A stretch of 64,000 nucleotides of DNA from Halomonas sp. 25-S5 (GTDB lineage Bacteria; Pseudomonadota; Gammaproteobacteria; Pseudomonadales; Halomonadaceae), in NCBI RefSeq assembly GCF_029889845.1, contig NZ_JARANV010000001.1, positions 124,001 to 188,000 of the forward strand, written 5' to 3'. A program made the position numbers and the translations under genes. The notes under the pieces were generated by a model that was given only the letters and a program-made list of their open reading frames with translations, had not been told where the DNA came from and searched no databases. Numbering within the stretch: position 1 is the stretch's first letter; every line of letters starts with the position of its first letter. This document shows positions 37,675-46,606 of the stretch, piece by piece.

Positions 37675-38493
37675 TCAGAGGTCGACCTCCCCGGCGTCGG
37701 CCTGGCGCAGCAGGTCGCCGAGTGCGGCATGGAGGCCGGGACTGGTCACCAGCAGGTTCTCGCTGTAGAGGTCCTCGGGGATTCCCGCCGGCCCGGGATA
37801 GAGGTGGCCGGTGCGGGCACCCGCCTCCCGGGCGATCAGCCAGCCGGCGGCGCAATCCCAGGGGGAGACGCTCTCGTAGTAGGCATCCAGTCGGCCGCAG
37901 GCCACGTCGCACAGGTCCAGGGCCGCCGAGCCGTTGCGACGCACGTCCTGGCAGTGGGCCAGCACGGCGGTGAGGCGACGCATCAGCGGCGGCCGGCTGT
38001 CGCGGCGGTAGGGGAAGCCGGTGCCCACCAGGGCGTGGGCCAGATCAGTGGTGCGGCTGGCATGGATCGCCTGGCCGTTGCACCAGGCCCCCTGACCGTC
38101 AAGCGCGGTGAAGGTCTCGCCCAGGAAGGGGGCATGTACCACGCCCAGGCGGGTGCGGCCCTCGCTGGCCCAGGCGATGGACACCGCCACATGGCGCAGA
38201 CCATGGGCGAAGTTGACCGTGCCGTCGATGGGATCCACCACCCATAGCGCCCGGGGGCTGGCCAGTACCTCGCGATCCGGGGCCAGTTCCTCGCTGAGGC
38301 GCGCCTCCTCGGCGAAGTGCTGCTCGAGACGCTCGCCGATACGCGTGTCCACCTCGACGTCGGTATCGGTGACCAGCTCGTGGCCATGCTTGTAGCGATG
38401 GCCGAAGACCTGGCGCTCACGGGCCTCGACGATCATCCGGCCGGCCTCGTGGGCGATGTCGACGGCGATCTCGAGTCGCTGGGCGGGGCTCAT
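37675..38493 (-). CDS. Inositol monophosphatase family protein
   Basis: A Mg2+-dependent phosphatase of the IMPase/SuhB/CysQ superfamily. The 272-residue product shows the metal-binding motif DPIDGTVNF near 95 and the second motif SPWDCAAGWLIAREAG near 220, plus TDTDVEVD before them. Substrate may be inositol phosphate, 3'-phosphoadenosine phosphates or another sugar phosphate; the sequence alone does not tell. ATG 38493 follows GGAGCCGCC. It is divergent from the HybE-like gene. Confidence 0.9.
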   Translation of the reverse strand: MSPAQRLEIAVDIAHEAGRMIVEARERQVFGHRYKHGHELVTDTDVEVDTRIGERLEQHFAEEARLSEELAPDREVLASPRALWVVDPIDGTVNFAHGLRHVAVSIAWASEGRTRLGVVHAPFLGETFTALDGQGAWCNGQAIHASRTTDLAHALVGTGFPYRRDSRPPLMRRLTAVLAHCQDVRRNGSAALDLCDVACGRLDAYYESVSPWDCAAGWLIAREAGARTGHLYPGPAGIPEDLYSENLLVTSPGLHAALGDLLRQADAGEVDL

Positions 38494-38618
38494 GGCGGCT
38501 CCTCGGCAGGTAAAGTCGGCCCCCCATGCTAGCAGCTTGCCATTGCCCTGCCGAATGCCGGGTGGGAGGACAATAGTGCGGTGGCTATACTGGCGCCCCC
38601 GCCGCCCTGGAGGACACC

Positions 38619-39050
38619 ATGCAGGCACTGACTGCCGACCAGTATGCCCGGCTGCGCCAGCTGGCCGAGGCCTGGAACCGCTGCCACCTGAAGGCCGCCA
38701 AGCACGAGCCCCGCTTCAACCCGCGGCTGGGCGTGGATGCCCTGTGCTTCCAGCCCCATTCGCTCGAGGATGGTCGCCGCGGCCTGCTCGGGGCCCTGGT
38801 CACGCCCGTTTCGCTTTCGCTGGCCCTGGTCCTCGACGAACCAGCCGCTCCGCCGGTGACGGGGCACCTGGAACTGGTCCTGCCCTACGGGTGCTACCCC
38901 TTCGTGCTCGAATCCCTGGGCGAGGCGGACCGGTGGTGGCGCTGCGAGCTGCTCGACGACCTTTCCGACCTCGGCTCCCTGCAGGAGGGCAGCCGTCTCG
39001 CCCAGCAGTTGATGGAGCGGGTCATGACCCCGCCCGCGCCGAACTCCTGA
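38619..39050 (+). CDS. HybE-like (hydrogenase chaperone family) protein
   Basis: A 143-residue protein with the hallmarks of the HybE family: NPRLGVDALCF, then LLGALVTPVSLSLALVL and LVLPYGCYPFVLE. In enterobacteria HybE assists [NiFe]-hydrogenase maturation. No hydrogenase or Hyp gene is seen in this window, so the protein may have another chaperone role here. ATG 38619 follows GGAGGACACC. It is a single gene. Confidence 0.7.
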   Translation: MQALTADQYARLRQLAEAWNRCHLKAAKHEPRFNPRLGVDALCFQPHSLEDGRRGLLGALVTPVSLSLALVLDEPAAPPVTGHLELVLPYGCYPFVLESLGEADRWWRCELLDDLSDLGSLQEGSRLAQQLMERVMTPPAPNS

Positions 39051-39169
39051 GCGGATGACGCGCTGCGTCATCCGCCTTATGCTGGTGGCGGAGATCGACA
39101 ATGCCACACCGGGCCCGAGAGGGGCCTGCCCGGCGCCCCGGCCCGGTTCACAGGACAGAGGAGTCATGC

Positions 39170-39940
39170 ATGACCGCCAACGCTTCCATTCCCCGCATCG
39201 CCCTGGTCACCGGTACCAGCAGCGGCATCGGCGAGGCCGTGGTTCGCCATTTCTGCGAGCAGGGCCACCAGGTGCTGGCCGTGGATTTCAACCCGGCAGG
39301 CAAGGAGGTCGCCGAGCAGGCGGGTGCCACCTTCTTCCAGGCCGACCTCACCGACGGCGAGGCCTGCAAGGCGGCGGTGGCCGAGGCGGTCAAGCGCTTC
39401 GGACGTGTCGACATCCTGGTCAACAACGCTGGCATTCAACATGTCTCGCCCATCGAGGAGTTCCCGGAGGACAAGTGGCGCCAGATCATCGACCTGATGC
39501 TCACCGCTCCTTTCCTGCTCACCCAGGCCGCCTGGCCCTCCATGCGCGAGAACGGCTGGGGGCGCATCGTCAATATCGCCTCGGTCCATGCCCAGGTGGC
39601 CTCGCCGGGCAAGTCGGCCTACATCAGCGCCAAGCACGGCATGATTGGCCTGACCAAGACCGCGGCGCTGGAGGGCGGCAGCCAGGGCATCACCGCCAAT
39701 GCCATCTGTCCCGCCTACGTCAAGACCCCGCTGGTCGACAACCAGATCGCCGACCAGGCGAGGATGCACGGCATGGAGGAGCAGGAGGTGATCGAGCAGA
39801 TCATGCTCAAGAATGCGGCCATCAAGCGCCTCATCGAGCCCGCCGAGGTGGCCGAGCTGGTCGGCTACCTGACCTCCGACCTCGCCGGTGCCGTCACCGG
39901 CGCCAGCTGGAACATCGACCTGGGTTGGACGGCGCAATGA
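39170..39940 (+). CDS. bdhA: 3-hydroxybutyrate dehydrogenase
   Basis: NAD-dependent short-chain dehydrogenase converting 3-hydroxybutyrate to acetoacetate, the step before ScoAB. The 256-residue product has the Rossmann motif TGTSSGIGEA, NNAGIQ, and the catalytic YISAK. The stretch FPEDKWRQIIDLMLTAPF and the helical segment around GMEEQEVIEQIMLKNAAIKR are typical of 3-hydroxybutyrate dehydrogenases. AGAGGAG precedes ATG 39170. The gene is about 3 kb from scoAB and on the same strand. Confidence 0.9.
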   Translation: MTANASIPRIALVTGTSSGIGEAVVRHFCEQGHQVLAVDFNPAGKEVAEQAGATFFQADLTDGEACKAAVAEAVKRFGRVDILVNNAGIQHVSPIEEFPEDKWRQIIDLMLTAPFLLTQAAWPSMRENGWGRIVNIASVHAQVASPGKSAYISAKHGMIGLTKTAALEGGSQGITANAICPAYVKTPLVDNQIADQARMHGMEEQEVIEQIMLKNAAIKRLIEPAEVAELVGYLTSDLAGAVTGASWNIDLGWTAQ

Positions 39941-39961
39941 CCCGGCTTCGCCGGGAGCGTT

Positions 39962-40097
39962 AAGCTGGAAGAGCGCCGCTTCGCGGCTGGAAGCTTGAAG
40001 AAAAAAGCGTGACCAGGATGCTGGAAGCGACATGCTGATATCCAGCTTCCAGCTTCCAGCTTCCAGCTTCCAGCTTCCAGCTTCCAGCTTCCAGCTT
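39962..40097. repeat. Repeat-rich spacer with eight perfect 7-bp units
   Basis: From 40042 to 40097 the heptamer CCAGCTT occurs eight times without interruption, ending at the stop codon of the response-regulator gene. Before it, 39962-39999 holds a small hairpin (GCCGC, TTC loop, GCGGC at 39975-39987) flanked by CTGGAAG copies, which is the complement of the heptamer shifted by phase. Seven is not a multiple of three, so any peptide it seems to encode is an artefact. It looks like a dispersed repeat that has expanded by slippage. Confidence 0.9.
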
Positions 40098-40635
40098 ATC
40101 GTCTCACCGGCCGCTTCTGAAGCTTGCGCTGCAGGGTGCGTCGGTGCATCCCCAGGGCGCGTGCGGTGGCGGAGATGTTGCCGTCGTGCTCCTGCAGCAC
40201 CTTCTGGATGTGCTCCCAGGTGATGCGGTTGACCGACGGCGGATTGTCGGCCACCTCGGTTTCCGGGTCGCCCGCCGCCCGCGACAGGGCCGCCAGCACC
40301 TCGTCGGCATCCGCCGGCTTGCAGAGGTAGTTCACCGCGCCCAGCTTGATCGCCTCCACCGCGGTGGCGATGCTCGAGTAGCCGGTCAGCACCACCGCCC
40401 GGCACTCGGGCACGATCTCCAGCAGTTCCGGCAGCAGCTTCAGCCCCGACTCGTGTTCCAGCTTGAGGTCCAGGGTGGCCAGCTGGGGCTGGTGGCGGCG
40501 TGCCAGGGAGAGGGCCTGGGCTGCGTCATGGGCCACCAGCACCTCGAAGCCGCGGCGGCTCAGGGCGCGGTCGAGCACGTGGCAGAACATCTCGTCGTCA
40601 TCGATGATCAGCAGGCGTTCGGCGGTCTCTTGCAT
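40096..40635 (-). CDS. RegA/PrrA/ActR-type response regulator
   Basis: A 179-residue regulator with a receiver domain (phospho-acceptor Asp56 in ATLDLKLEH, conserved acidic IIDDDEMF) and a short C-terminal Fis-type helix-turn-helix (ISATARALGMHRRTLQRKL). This is the exact layout of RegA/PrrA/ActR, global redox regulators of respiration and carbon metabolism. The start is ATG 40635 with GAGGA upstream; a GTG at 40656 is less likely. It lies 43 bp downstream of its kinase gene. Confidence 0.92.
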   Translation of the reverse strand: MQETAERLLIIDDDEMFCHVLDRALSRRGFEVLVAHDAAQALSLARRHQPQLATLDLKLEHESGLKLLPELLEIVPECRAVVLTGYSSIATAVEAIKLGAVNYLCKPADADEVLAALSRAAGDPETEVADNPPSVNRITWEHIQKVLQEHDGNISATARALGMHRRTLQRKLQKRPVRR

Positions 40636-40678
40636 GTTGTCCTCGCAGGGGGGCACGGCATCCCGCAGCCGTCGGGTG

Positions 40679-41950
40679 TCAGGGTTCGGGTTGGCTGCGC
40701 GGCAGGGTCACCTCGGTCAGGGTGCCGCCCTCGGGATGATTGTACAGGCTCACGCCGCCCCCGAAGCGGTTGATGGTGGCGTGGGTCAGGAAGAGGCCGA
40801 TGCCCAGTCCCTTGCTCTTGGTGGAGACGAAGGTCTCGCCCAGCTGGTCGGCGATCGACATCGCCACGCCCGGGCCGTGGTCGCGGATGTCGATGATCAT
40901 CTCGTCGCTGTTCCAGTCGAGCCGGATGGTGATGTCGTCCGGGTTGGCATCGGCGGCGTTGTTAAGCAGGTTGGTCAGTGCCTGGTCGAGAGTGGTATCC
41001 ACCGCCAGCCAGGGATGGCCGCGCCGCTCGGCGACCTCCAGGTGGTGGCTGACATCGGGACGCAGCACCAGCCAGCGCTGTACTACGCCGGCCAGCCAGA
41101 CTTGGGCGTCGTGGACCTCGGGTTCGGCCATGCGTCGGCGGTCGGCGCTCTCCACCAGGTGGCGCAGCCGCGACTTGCAGGTACCGACCTGCTGGCGCAG
41201 CAGCTCGATGTCCCGGAGCAAGGCCGGCTGGTCCCGGGCGTCCTCGCACATCTCGCTGAGCAGCACCGCCATGGTGGAGAGCGGCGTGCCCAGCTCGTGG
41301 GCGGTCCCCGCCGCCTGGGTGGCCACGGCCAGCACCTGCTCGTTGCGCAGGGCGGCCTCGCGGGTGCGCGAGAGCGCCTGGTCGCGACTGCGCAGGGCGC
41401 GGGCCATCTTGTAGATGAAGAAGCTGACCAGTCCTGCCGAGAGTCCGAAGTTGAGCCACATGCCCAGCACGTGAAGGCTAAGGGTCGCCCCGCCGTGGAC
41501 CTGGGCGAATTGCGGTACCGGCTGATAGGCCACCATCAGGAAGCTGTAGGCCGCCATGGAGGCGGCGGCGATCACCCAGGCGTGCCGCCAGGGGAGGGTC
41601 GCCGCGGCGATGGTGACCGGCACCAGGTAGTAGTTGATGAAGGGGTTGTGGGAGCCGCCGGTGAAGTAGAACAGCAGCGTCAGGCCCGTCACGTCGGTCA
41701 GCAGGTGGACCAGGTACTCGCCGTGGGTCACCGCCCGCGGGCGGCCCAACCGCCACCAGGTGGCGATGTTGATCGCCCCCATGGCGATGATCACCGCGAT
41801 CACCGCGGGCACCTGCAGGGAGAAGCCCAGCAGCTCGATACCGATGATGATCGCGGCCAGGAAGCCGGTCCAGGTGATGCCACGCACGATGGTCAGCCGC
41901 ACCAGGTTGCGGTTGGGCGTGGAAAGCGGCAGGGGCAGGGCGGCTGGCAT
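40679..41950 (-). CDS. RegB/PrrB-type redox sensor histidine kinase
   Basis: A 423-residue membrane kinase with six hydrophobic helices (about 20-180). The periplasmic quinone-site motif GGSHNPF is at 98-104 and the H-box GTAHELGTPLS has His218. Cys258, in a stretch after the H-box, sits where RegB carries its redox-active cysteine. The N-box NLLNNAADAN and glycine-rich ATP lid complete the catalytic domain. It should sense the ubiquinone pool and phosphorylate the adjacent regulator; the cox genes are natural targets, but no operator was identified. Confidence 0.92.
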   Translation of the reverse strand: MPAALPLPLSTPNRNLVRLTIVRGITWTGFLAAIIIGIELLGFSLQVPAVIAVIIAMGAINIATWWRLGRPRAVTHGEYLVHLLTDVTGLTLLFYFTGGSHNPFINYYLVPVTIAAATLPWRHAWVIAAASMAAYSFLMVAYQPVPQFAQVHGGATLSLHVLGMWLNFGLSAGLVSFFIYKMARALRSRDQALSRTREAALRNEQVLAVATQAAGTAHELGTPLSTMAVLLSEMCEDARDQPALLRDIELLRQQVGTCKSRLRHLVESADRRRMAEPEVHDAQVWLAGVVQRWLVLRPDVSHHLEVAERRGHPWLAVDTTLDQALTNLLNNAADANPDDITIRLDWNSDEMIIDIRDHGPGVAMSIADQLGETFVSTKSKGLGIGLFLTHATINRFGGGVSLYNHPEGGTLTEVTLPRSQPEP

Positions 41951-42043
41951 GGTGGCTCCGTGGGATGCGTCGACCCGATGATACCCGATCCGGGGGACGC
42001 TATGCCCGAGCGTGCCGCTTCGAGGTCTGAGACGCGTTAGGCG

Positions 42044-42643
42044 TCACAACTCCTGGCCGAGCACCACCTTGCAGATGTCGGCGAAGCTTCTCGCCTCGGG
42101 CATCCCGCCCGGGCCATAACCGAGGACACGGCCGATGTCCGCCGCCGAGATCACCCCGCGGATGCGGACTCCCTGACTGGAGGTCGGCTCGGTCACCAGC
42201 AGGTGCTGCTCACCGAAACTCTTCAGCGACTGCACCAGGTCACCGAGGGTCATCGAAGCCAGCGTTTCCAGGGTCAGGGTCGGGGTCTTGTCCAGCGGCG
42301 TCTGGATCATGCCGGCGGTGACGTCGGCCCGGACCACGCCGTGTTGCTGCATGGCCAGCGTGATTCGGCGTCCACCGATCACCTCGCGGGCGGGAAGCAC
42401 GCCACTGCAGCGTCCCTGGTCGTCCACCACCAGCAGCAGGCGGACACCGCCACTGACCATCTTCTGGTGGGCCTCGTCGACGGGCCGGGCAGCGCTGACG
42501 GACTGGGGGGAGGTGCGAGCGAAGTCGGTGAGCACCGTCAGGGCCGGGCTTGTCTCGCTCAGGATCAGTGTCTCGGGCGTGGCGATGGTCGGACGTGAAT
42601 GCAGCGCGACAGGCTGGACCGGCGCGGGGGAAAGGGTCGTCAT
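42044..42643 (-). CDS. CBS-domain protein
   Basis: A 199-residue soluble protein with a CBS pair (about 45-195): the first half holds SGGVRLLLVVDDQGRCSGVLPA and the second EQHLLVTEPTSSQGVRIRGVISAADIGRVL. CBS pairs bind adenine nucleotides and regulate partner proteins; there is no enzyme or channel domain here. AGGAGG precedes the ATG. It is upstream of the two-component genes on the same strand, but 93 bp away and with no obvious link. Confidence 0.82.
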   Translation of the reverse strand: MTTLSPAPVQPVALHSRPTIATPETLILSETSPALTVLTDFARTSPQSVSAARPVDEAHQKMVSGGVRLLLVVDDQGRCSGVLPAREVIGGRRITLAMQQHGVVRADVTAGMIQTPLDKTPTLTLETLASMTLGDLVQSLKSFGEQHLLVTEPTSSQGVRIRGVISAADIGRVLGYGPGGMPEARSFADICKVVLGQEL

Positions 42644-42793
42644 GGGGAATGCCTCCTGGTGGTTTCAAGGTGGCCGCCTCTGGCGGCCTCGCTGCCTCCT
42701 ACCCTTCTCGGTATTTCTTACCGGAAGCTTAAGGCGCCCGCGCGAACCGGGGTGGCCTTCCCACCGACAGTGGCAGAGAACACCCCAGCGAAG

Positions 42794-42822
42794 GCCCGGC
42801 AGTGCTCCCGGCGCTGCCGGGC
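42794..42822 (-). terminator. Hairpin downstream of nhaD
   Basis: Perfect 9-bp arms (42794-42802 and 42814-42822) around an 11-base loop lie eight bases past the nhaD stop. A second GC hairpin (42672-42688) follows before the CBS gene. Neither has a T tract. Confidence 0.4.
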
Positions 42823-42829
42823 CAGGGGC

Positions 42830-44314
42830 TCAGCCCGCGGCAGTGAAACTCCCGGCATTCAGCCACAGGTGGACGGCGATGCTGGCCGCATACCCCAGGG
42901 CGATCACCGGCGCCCAGCGCAGGTGGGCGGCAAAGGTGTAGATGCCTCGCGCCTGGCCCATCAGCGCCACCCCGGCGGCGGAGCCGACCGAGAGCAGGCT
43001 GCCGCCGACGCCTGCGGTCAGGGTGATCAGCAGCCAGTTGCCGATCGACATGTCCGGTTCCATCGAGAGCACGGCGAACATCACGGGGATGTTGTCGACC
43101 ACCGCCGAGATCACTCCCAGCACGATGTTGGCCCAGGCCGGGTCCCAGCCACTGTAGAGCGTCTGGGACAGCAGGCTGAGGTAGCCCATGAAGCCCAGCC
43201 CACCGACACACATCACCACCCCGTAGAAGAACAGCAGGGTGTCCCATTCGGAGCGGGCGATGCGGGTGAAGACGTCGAAGGGCACCACGCTGCCGAGCTG
43301 TTCGAGTTTCTTCCAGTCGCCACGACGGGCATAGCGGGTGCGCTTGCGCTCCAGTGACATCGGCAGGCTGCGGCGCAGGTAGTAGCCGAAGAACTGCAGC
43401 AGGCCGAGGCCGGTCATCATGCCCAGTACCGGTGGCAGCTGCAGCAGGGCGTGACAGGCCACGGCGCTGGCCACGGTGAACAGGAACAGCGCGATGATCC
43501 GCCGGGCGCCGCGCTTGAGCCAGACATCTTCCTCCAGCGAGCTGGGCTGCCGGTTCTTGATGAAGGCGCTCATGATCAGCGCCGGCAGCAGGTAGTTGAC
43601 CAGCGCGGGGACCAGCAGAGCGAAGAACTCGTCGAACCCCACCCTGCCGGCTTGCCAGACCATCAGGGTGGTGATGTCGCCAAAGGGGCTGAAGGTGCCG
43701 CCGGCATTGGCGGCGATGACGATGTTGATGCAGCACAGGCCGATGAAGCGCTTGTCGCCCTCGGCGACCTTGAGCACCACGGCGCACATCAGCATCGCCG
43801 TGGTCAGGTTATTGGCGACGGCCGAGATGCAGAACGCCAGGCCGCCGGTGAGCCAGAACAGCTGGCGGTAGCTGAAGCCCTTGCGCACCATCCAGGCTCG
43901 CAGGGCGTCAAACACTCGCCGTTCTTCCATGGCGTTGATGTAGGTCATCGCCACCAGCAGGAAAAGCAGCAGTTCGCTGTATTCCAGCAGGGTCTCCCGG
44001 AAGGCCGCCTCGGCCTCGTTGGGCAGCCCTGCCTGTACGTAGACCCAGCCGATCAGTGTCCAGATGAGGCCCGCGGCGATCAGTACCGGCTTGGACTTGC
44101 GCATATGCAGCTGCTCCTCGGCCATCACCAGGGCATAGGCGAGGAGGAACAGGGCCACGGCACTGAATCCGTAGAGGGACCCGGTGAGGGAAAGTGGCCC
44201 GGAGGTGGCCTGGGCCAGAGGGCTGGCCAACAGGGTCAGCAGGGCAAGCACGAACAGCCCAGGCATCCGGATGCAGCGTCCGGGCCTGTGGTGTGGGCGA
44301 TATAGCGTCGTCAT
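42830..44314 (-). CDS. nhaD: NhaD-family Na+/H+ antiporter
   Basis: NhaD exports Na+ (and Li+) in exchange for protons and is typical of halophilic and alkaliphilic bacteria. The 494-residue protein has about 11-12 helices and the conserved AVANNLTTAMLMCAV, NAGGTFSPFGDITTLMVWQ and VVDNIPVMFAVL stretches. A signal-like N-terminus (about 17-38) precedes the first helices. Both ATG 44314 and ATG 44266 lack a clear ribosome site; the longer form is given. It is monocistronic. Confidence 0.92.
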   Translation of the reverse strand: MTTLYRPHHRPGRCIRMPGLFVLALLTLLASPLAQATSGPLSLTGSLYGFSAVALFLLAYALVMAEEQLHMRKSKPVLIAAGLIWTLIGWVYVQAGLPNEAEAAFRETLLEYSELLLFLLVAMTYINAMEERRVFDALRAWMVRKGFSYRQLFWLTGGLAFCISAVANNLTTAMLMCAVVLKVAEGDKRFIGLCCINIVIAANAGGTFSPFGDITTLMVWQAGRVGFDEFFALLVPALVNYLLPALIMSAFIKNRQPSSLEEDVWLKRGARRIIALFLFTVASAVACHALLQLPPVLGMMTGLGLLQFFGYYLRRSLPMSLERKRTRYARRGDWKKLEQLGSVVPFDVFTRIARSEWDTLLFFYGVVMCVGGLGFMGYLSLLSQTLYSGWDPAWANIVLGVISAVVDNIPVMFAVLSMEPDMSIGNWLLITLTAGVGGSLLSVGSAAGVALMGQARGIYTFAAHLRWAPVIALGYAASIAVHLWLNAGSFTAAG

Positions 44315-44588
44315 GTGAGCGGAGGTTCCCGGGGAGCAGGATGAGCAGGAGCGAGAATGATAGGGGGCTAACTGTTGCTTCGCAACAGGCGGCAGGCCGT
44401 CGCCGCCCCTGTCGGCGTCATGCGGTGCAGGGACAGGGTGGCGTCGTGACGCCGGCCGCATGGCGAGAGGCCTTCACGGCCGGCGGGAAAGTATCCTGGC
44501 GTTTTCTTAAGGCAGTCTTAAGCGTGCCGGAAGGGGCATCGAGCGCCGGCAGCAGTGGCCGGTGACAGGTGGGGGTGACTCGACGGCG

Positions 44589-46427
44589 TCACGAGGCGAA
44601 ATGGGCGGGCTGTTGTGCCGGGGCCGCCGGCTGCATGGGCGGGTACTCCTCGGCGGTGAGCGTCTCGCGCTCGAGCAGCAGGGCGGCGCCGTTCTCGAGG
44701 TCCTGCCGACGGGCGGCGAGGGTCTCGCGGGCCAGGGCATCGGCCTCGTCGACCAGCTGGCGGACCGACAGGTCGATCTCGCGAGCGGTGGCCTCGGAGT
44801 AGTCATGTCGCTGACTGGTGCCGTAGACGTCGCCCAGGAAGGCCTGGCGGTCCTTCTCGTAGACCACTTGGCCGGCCTCATCCGCCATGCCGAAGCGGGT
44901 CGCCATGTCACGGGCGATCTCGGTGACCTTGGCCAGGTCGTCGGCGGCCCCGGTGGAGATCTCGTCGAAGATCAGCCGTTCGGCGGCGCGGCCGCCCATC
45001 AGCACGGCCATGCGGTACTTGAGGTCGCTGACCGTCTGCAGGAAGCGATCCTCGGTGGGCCGCTGGATGGTGTAGCCCAGCGCGCCGACGCCGCGGGGGA
45101 TGATCGAGACCTTGTGCACCGGGTCCATGCCCGGCAGGGAGGCGGCCACCAGGGCGTGGCCCATCTCGTGGTGGGCCACCACGGCGCGCTCGTGGTCGTT
45201 GAGCAAGCGGCTCTTCTTCTCCAGGCCGGCGACGATGCGCTCGATGGCGTTGGTGAAGTCCTCCATGGCCACCTCCTCGCTGTCCCGGCGGGTGGCCAGC
45301 AGGGCCGCCTCGTTGACCAGGTTGGCGAGGTCGGCCCCGGTGAAGCCGGGGGTCAGCGAGGCGATATGGTCCAGGTCCACGTCGGTGGCCAGCGAGTGAA
45401 TCTTGCCGATATGCACCTCGAGGATCTGCCGCCGTCCCTTGCGCTCGGGGCGGTCGACCAGCACCTGGCGGTCGAAGCGGCCGGCACGCAGCAGGGCGGG
45501 GTCGAGGATCTCCGGCCGGTTGGTGGCGGCCAGCAGCACGATGCCCGTGGATGGGTCGAAACCGTCGAGCTCGGACAGCAACTGGTTGAGGGTCTGCTCC
45601 TTCTCGTCCTGGCCGCCCATGATTCCCGGGCCCCTGGCACGGCCCAGGGCATCCAGTTCGTCGATGAAGATGATGCAGGGCTTGGCCTTGCCGGCCTGCG
45701 CGAAGAGGTCACGGACCCGGGCGGCGCCGACCCCGACGAACATCTCGACGAACTCCGCGCCGGAGATGGAGAAGAAGGGGACCCCGGCTTCCCCCGCGAC
45801 GGCCCGGGCCAGCAGTGTCTTGCCGGTGCCCGGCGGGCCGACCAGCAGGATGCCCTTGGGAATATGGGCGCCGAGCCGGCCGTAGCGCTCAGGGTCGCGC
45901 AGGAAGGCCACCACCTCCTGGAGCTCGTTCTTGGCCTCGTCGACCCCGGCGACATCCTCGAAGGTCACCTTGGTGGAGGTTTCCACGTAGACCTTGGCCT
46001 TGGACTTGCCGATGGACATCATGCCGCCGATCCCGCCGCCACTGGTCATCCGGCGGATCAGCAGGGACCAGATCGCGAACAGCAGCACCAGCGGCAGGAA
46101 CCACGACAGCAGGACGGTCAGGAAGGGGCTCTTCGGGCTGCCGTTGAAGGTGACGTCGTGGCGTGCCAGCTGGTCTGCCAGGTCGGGCGCGACGCGATTG
46201 GTGGTGAAGGCGGTGCGGCCGTCGGGTTGGGGCGCGGTGAAGGTGCCGGTGAGGCGGTCGTCACCGACCTGCACTTCGGCGATCCGCCCTTCCTCCAGCA
46301 GCCGGGTGAATTCCGAGTAGGGAATGGGTTCGGTGGTCTGCCAGTTGTGATAGACGTTCTGGAACGTCAGGAAGAGCATCACGGCGATGATCACGTAGAT
46401 CATGTTGAAGCGGTGATTGGGTTCCAT
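44589..46427 (-). CDS. FtsH-family ATP-dependent zinc metalloprotease
   Basis: A membrane-anchored AAA+ protease that degrades unassembled or damaged proteins. The 612-residue product has two N-terminal membrane helices (about 10-24 and 104-124), an AAA domain with Walker A GPPGTGKT (197-204) and Walker B IIFIDELD, the second region of homology [20 protein letters not shown], and the zinc motif HEMGH at 420-424. ATG 46427 follows GAGGAA. It is not beside rlmE or folP, where the main ftsH lies in most gammaproteobacteria, so it is probably a paralogue. Confidence 0.92.
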   Translation of the reverse strand: MEPNHRFNMIYVIIAVMLFLTFQNVYHNWQTTEPIPYSEFTRLLEEGRIAEVQVGDDRLTGTFTAPQPDGRTAFTTNRVAPDLADQLARHDVTFNGSPKSPFLTVLLSWFLPLVLLFAIWSLLIRRMTSGGGIGGMMSIGKSKAKVYVETSTKVTFEDVAGVDEAKNELQEVVAFLRDPERYGRLGAHIPKGILLVGPPGTGKTLLARAVAGEAGVPFFSISGAEFVEMFVGVGAARVRDLFAQAGKAKPCIIFIDELDALGRARGPGIMGGQDEKEQTLNQLLSELDGFDPSTGIVLLAATNRPEILDPALLRAGRFDRQVLVDRPERKGRRQILEVHIGKIHSLATDVDLDHIASLTPGFTGADLANLVNEAALLATRRDSEEVAMEDFTNAIERIVAGLEKKSRLLNDHERAVVAHHEMGHALVAASLPGMDPVHKVSIIPRGVGALGYTIQRPTEDRFLQTVSDLKYRMAVLMGGRAAERLIFDEISTGAADDLAKVTEIARDMATRFGMADEAGQVVYEKDRQAFLGDVYGTSQRHDYSEATAREIDLSVRQLVDEADALARETLAARRQDLENGAALLLERETLTAEEYPPMQPAAPAQQPAHFAS

Positions 46428-46606
46428 GCCGGTTCCTCGTCCCGTGGCCGTGCCGGAGGGCATCGCTATGCCCCGATGATGGCCTTCAGTGTAGGTCACG
46501 CCCGGCAGGCGGGATGGCCCCGGGTATGCGGGCCCTTGAAGTCGGGCATCGAGCGCCGCACCTAGGAGGGAGACGCACCGACACCATGGAACGAGAAGGA
46601 GAGCCC

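Noticed and set aside
39962..40097. Repeat-encoded peptide (SWKLEAG-type) or CRISPR-like array
   Set aside because: The 7-bp units have no spacers, and the peptide arises only because three heptamers make seven codons. No cas genes are present.
42709..42723. Small hairpin between nhaD and the CBS gene
   Set aside because: It has only five base pairs and no T tract; too weak to annotate as a terminator.
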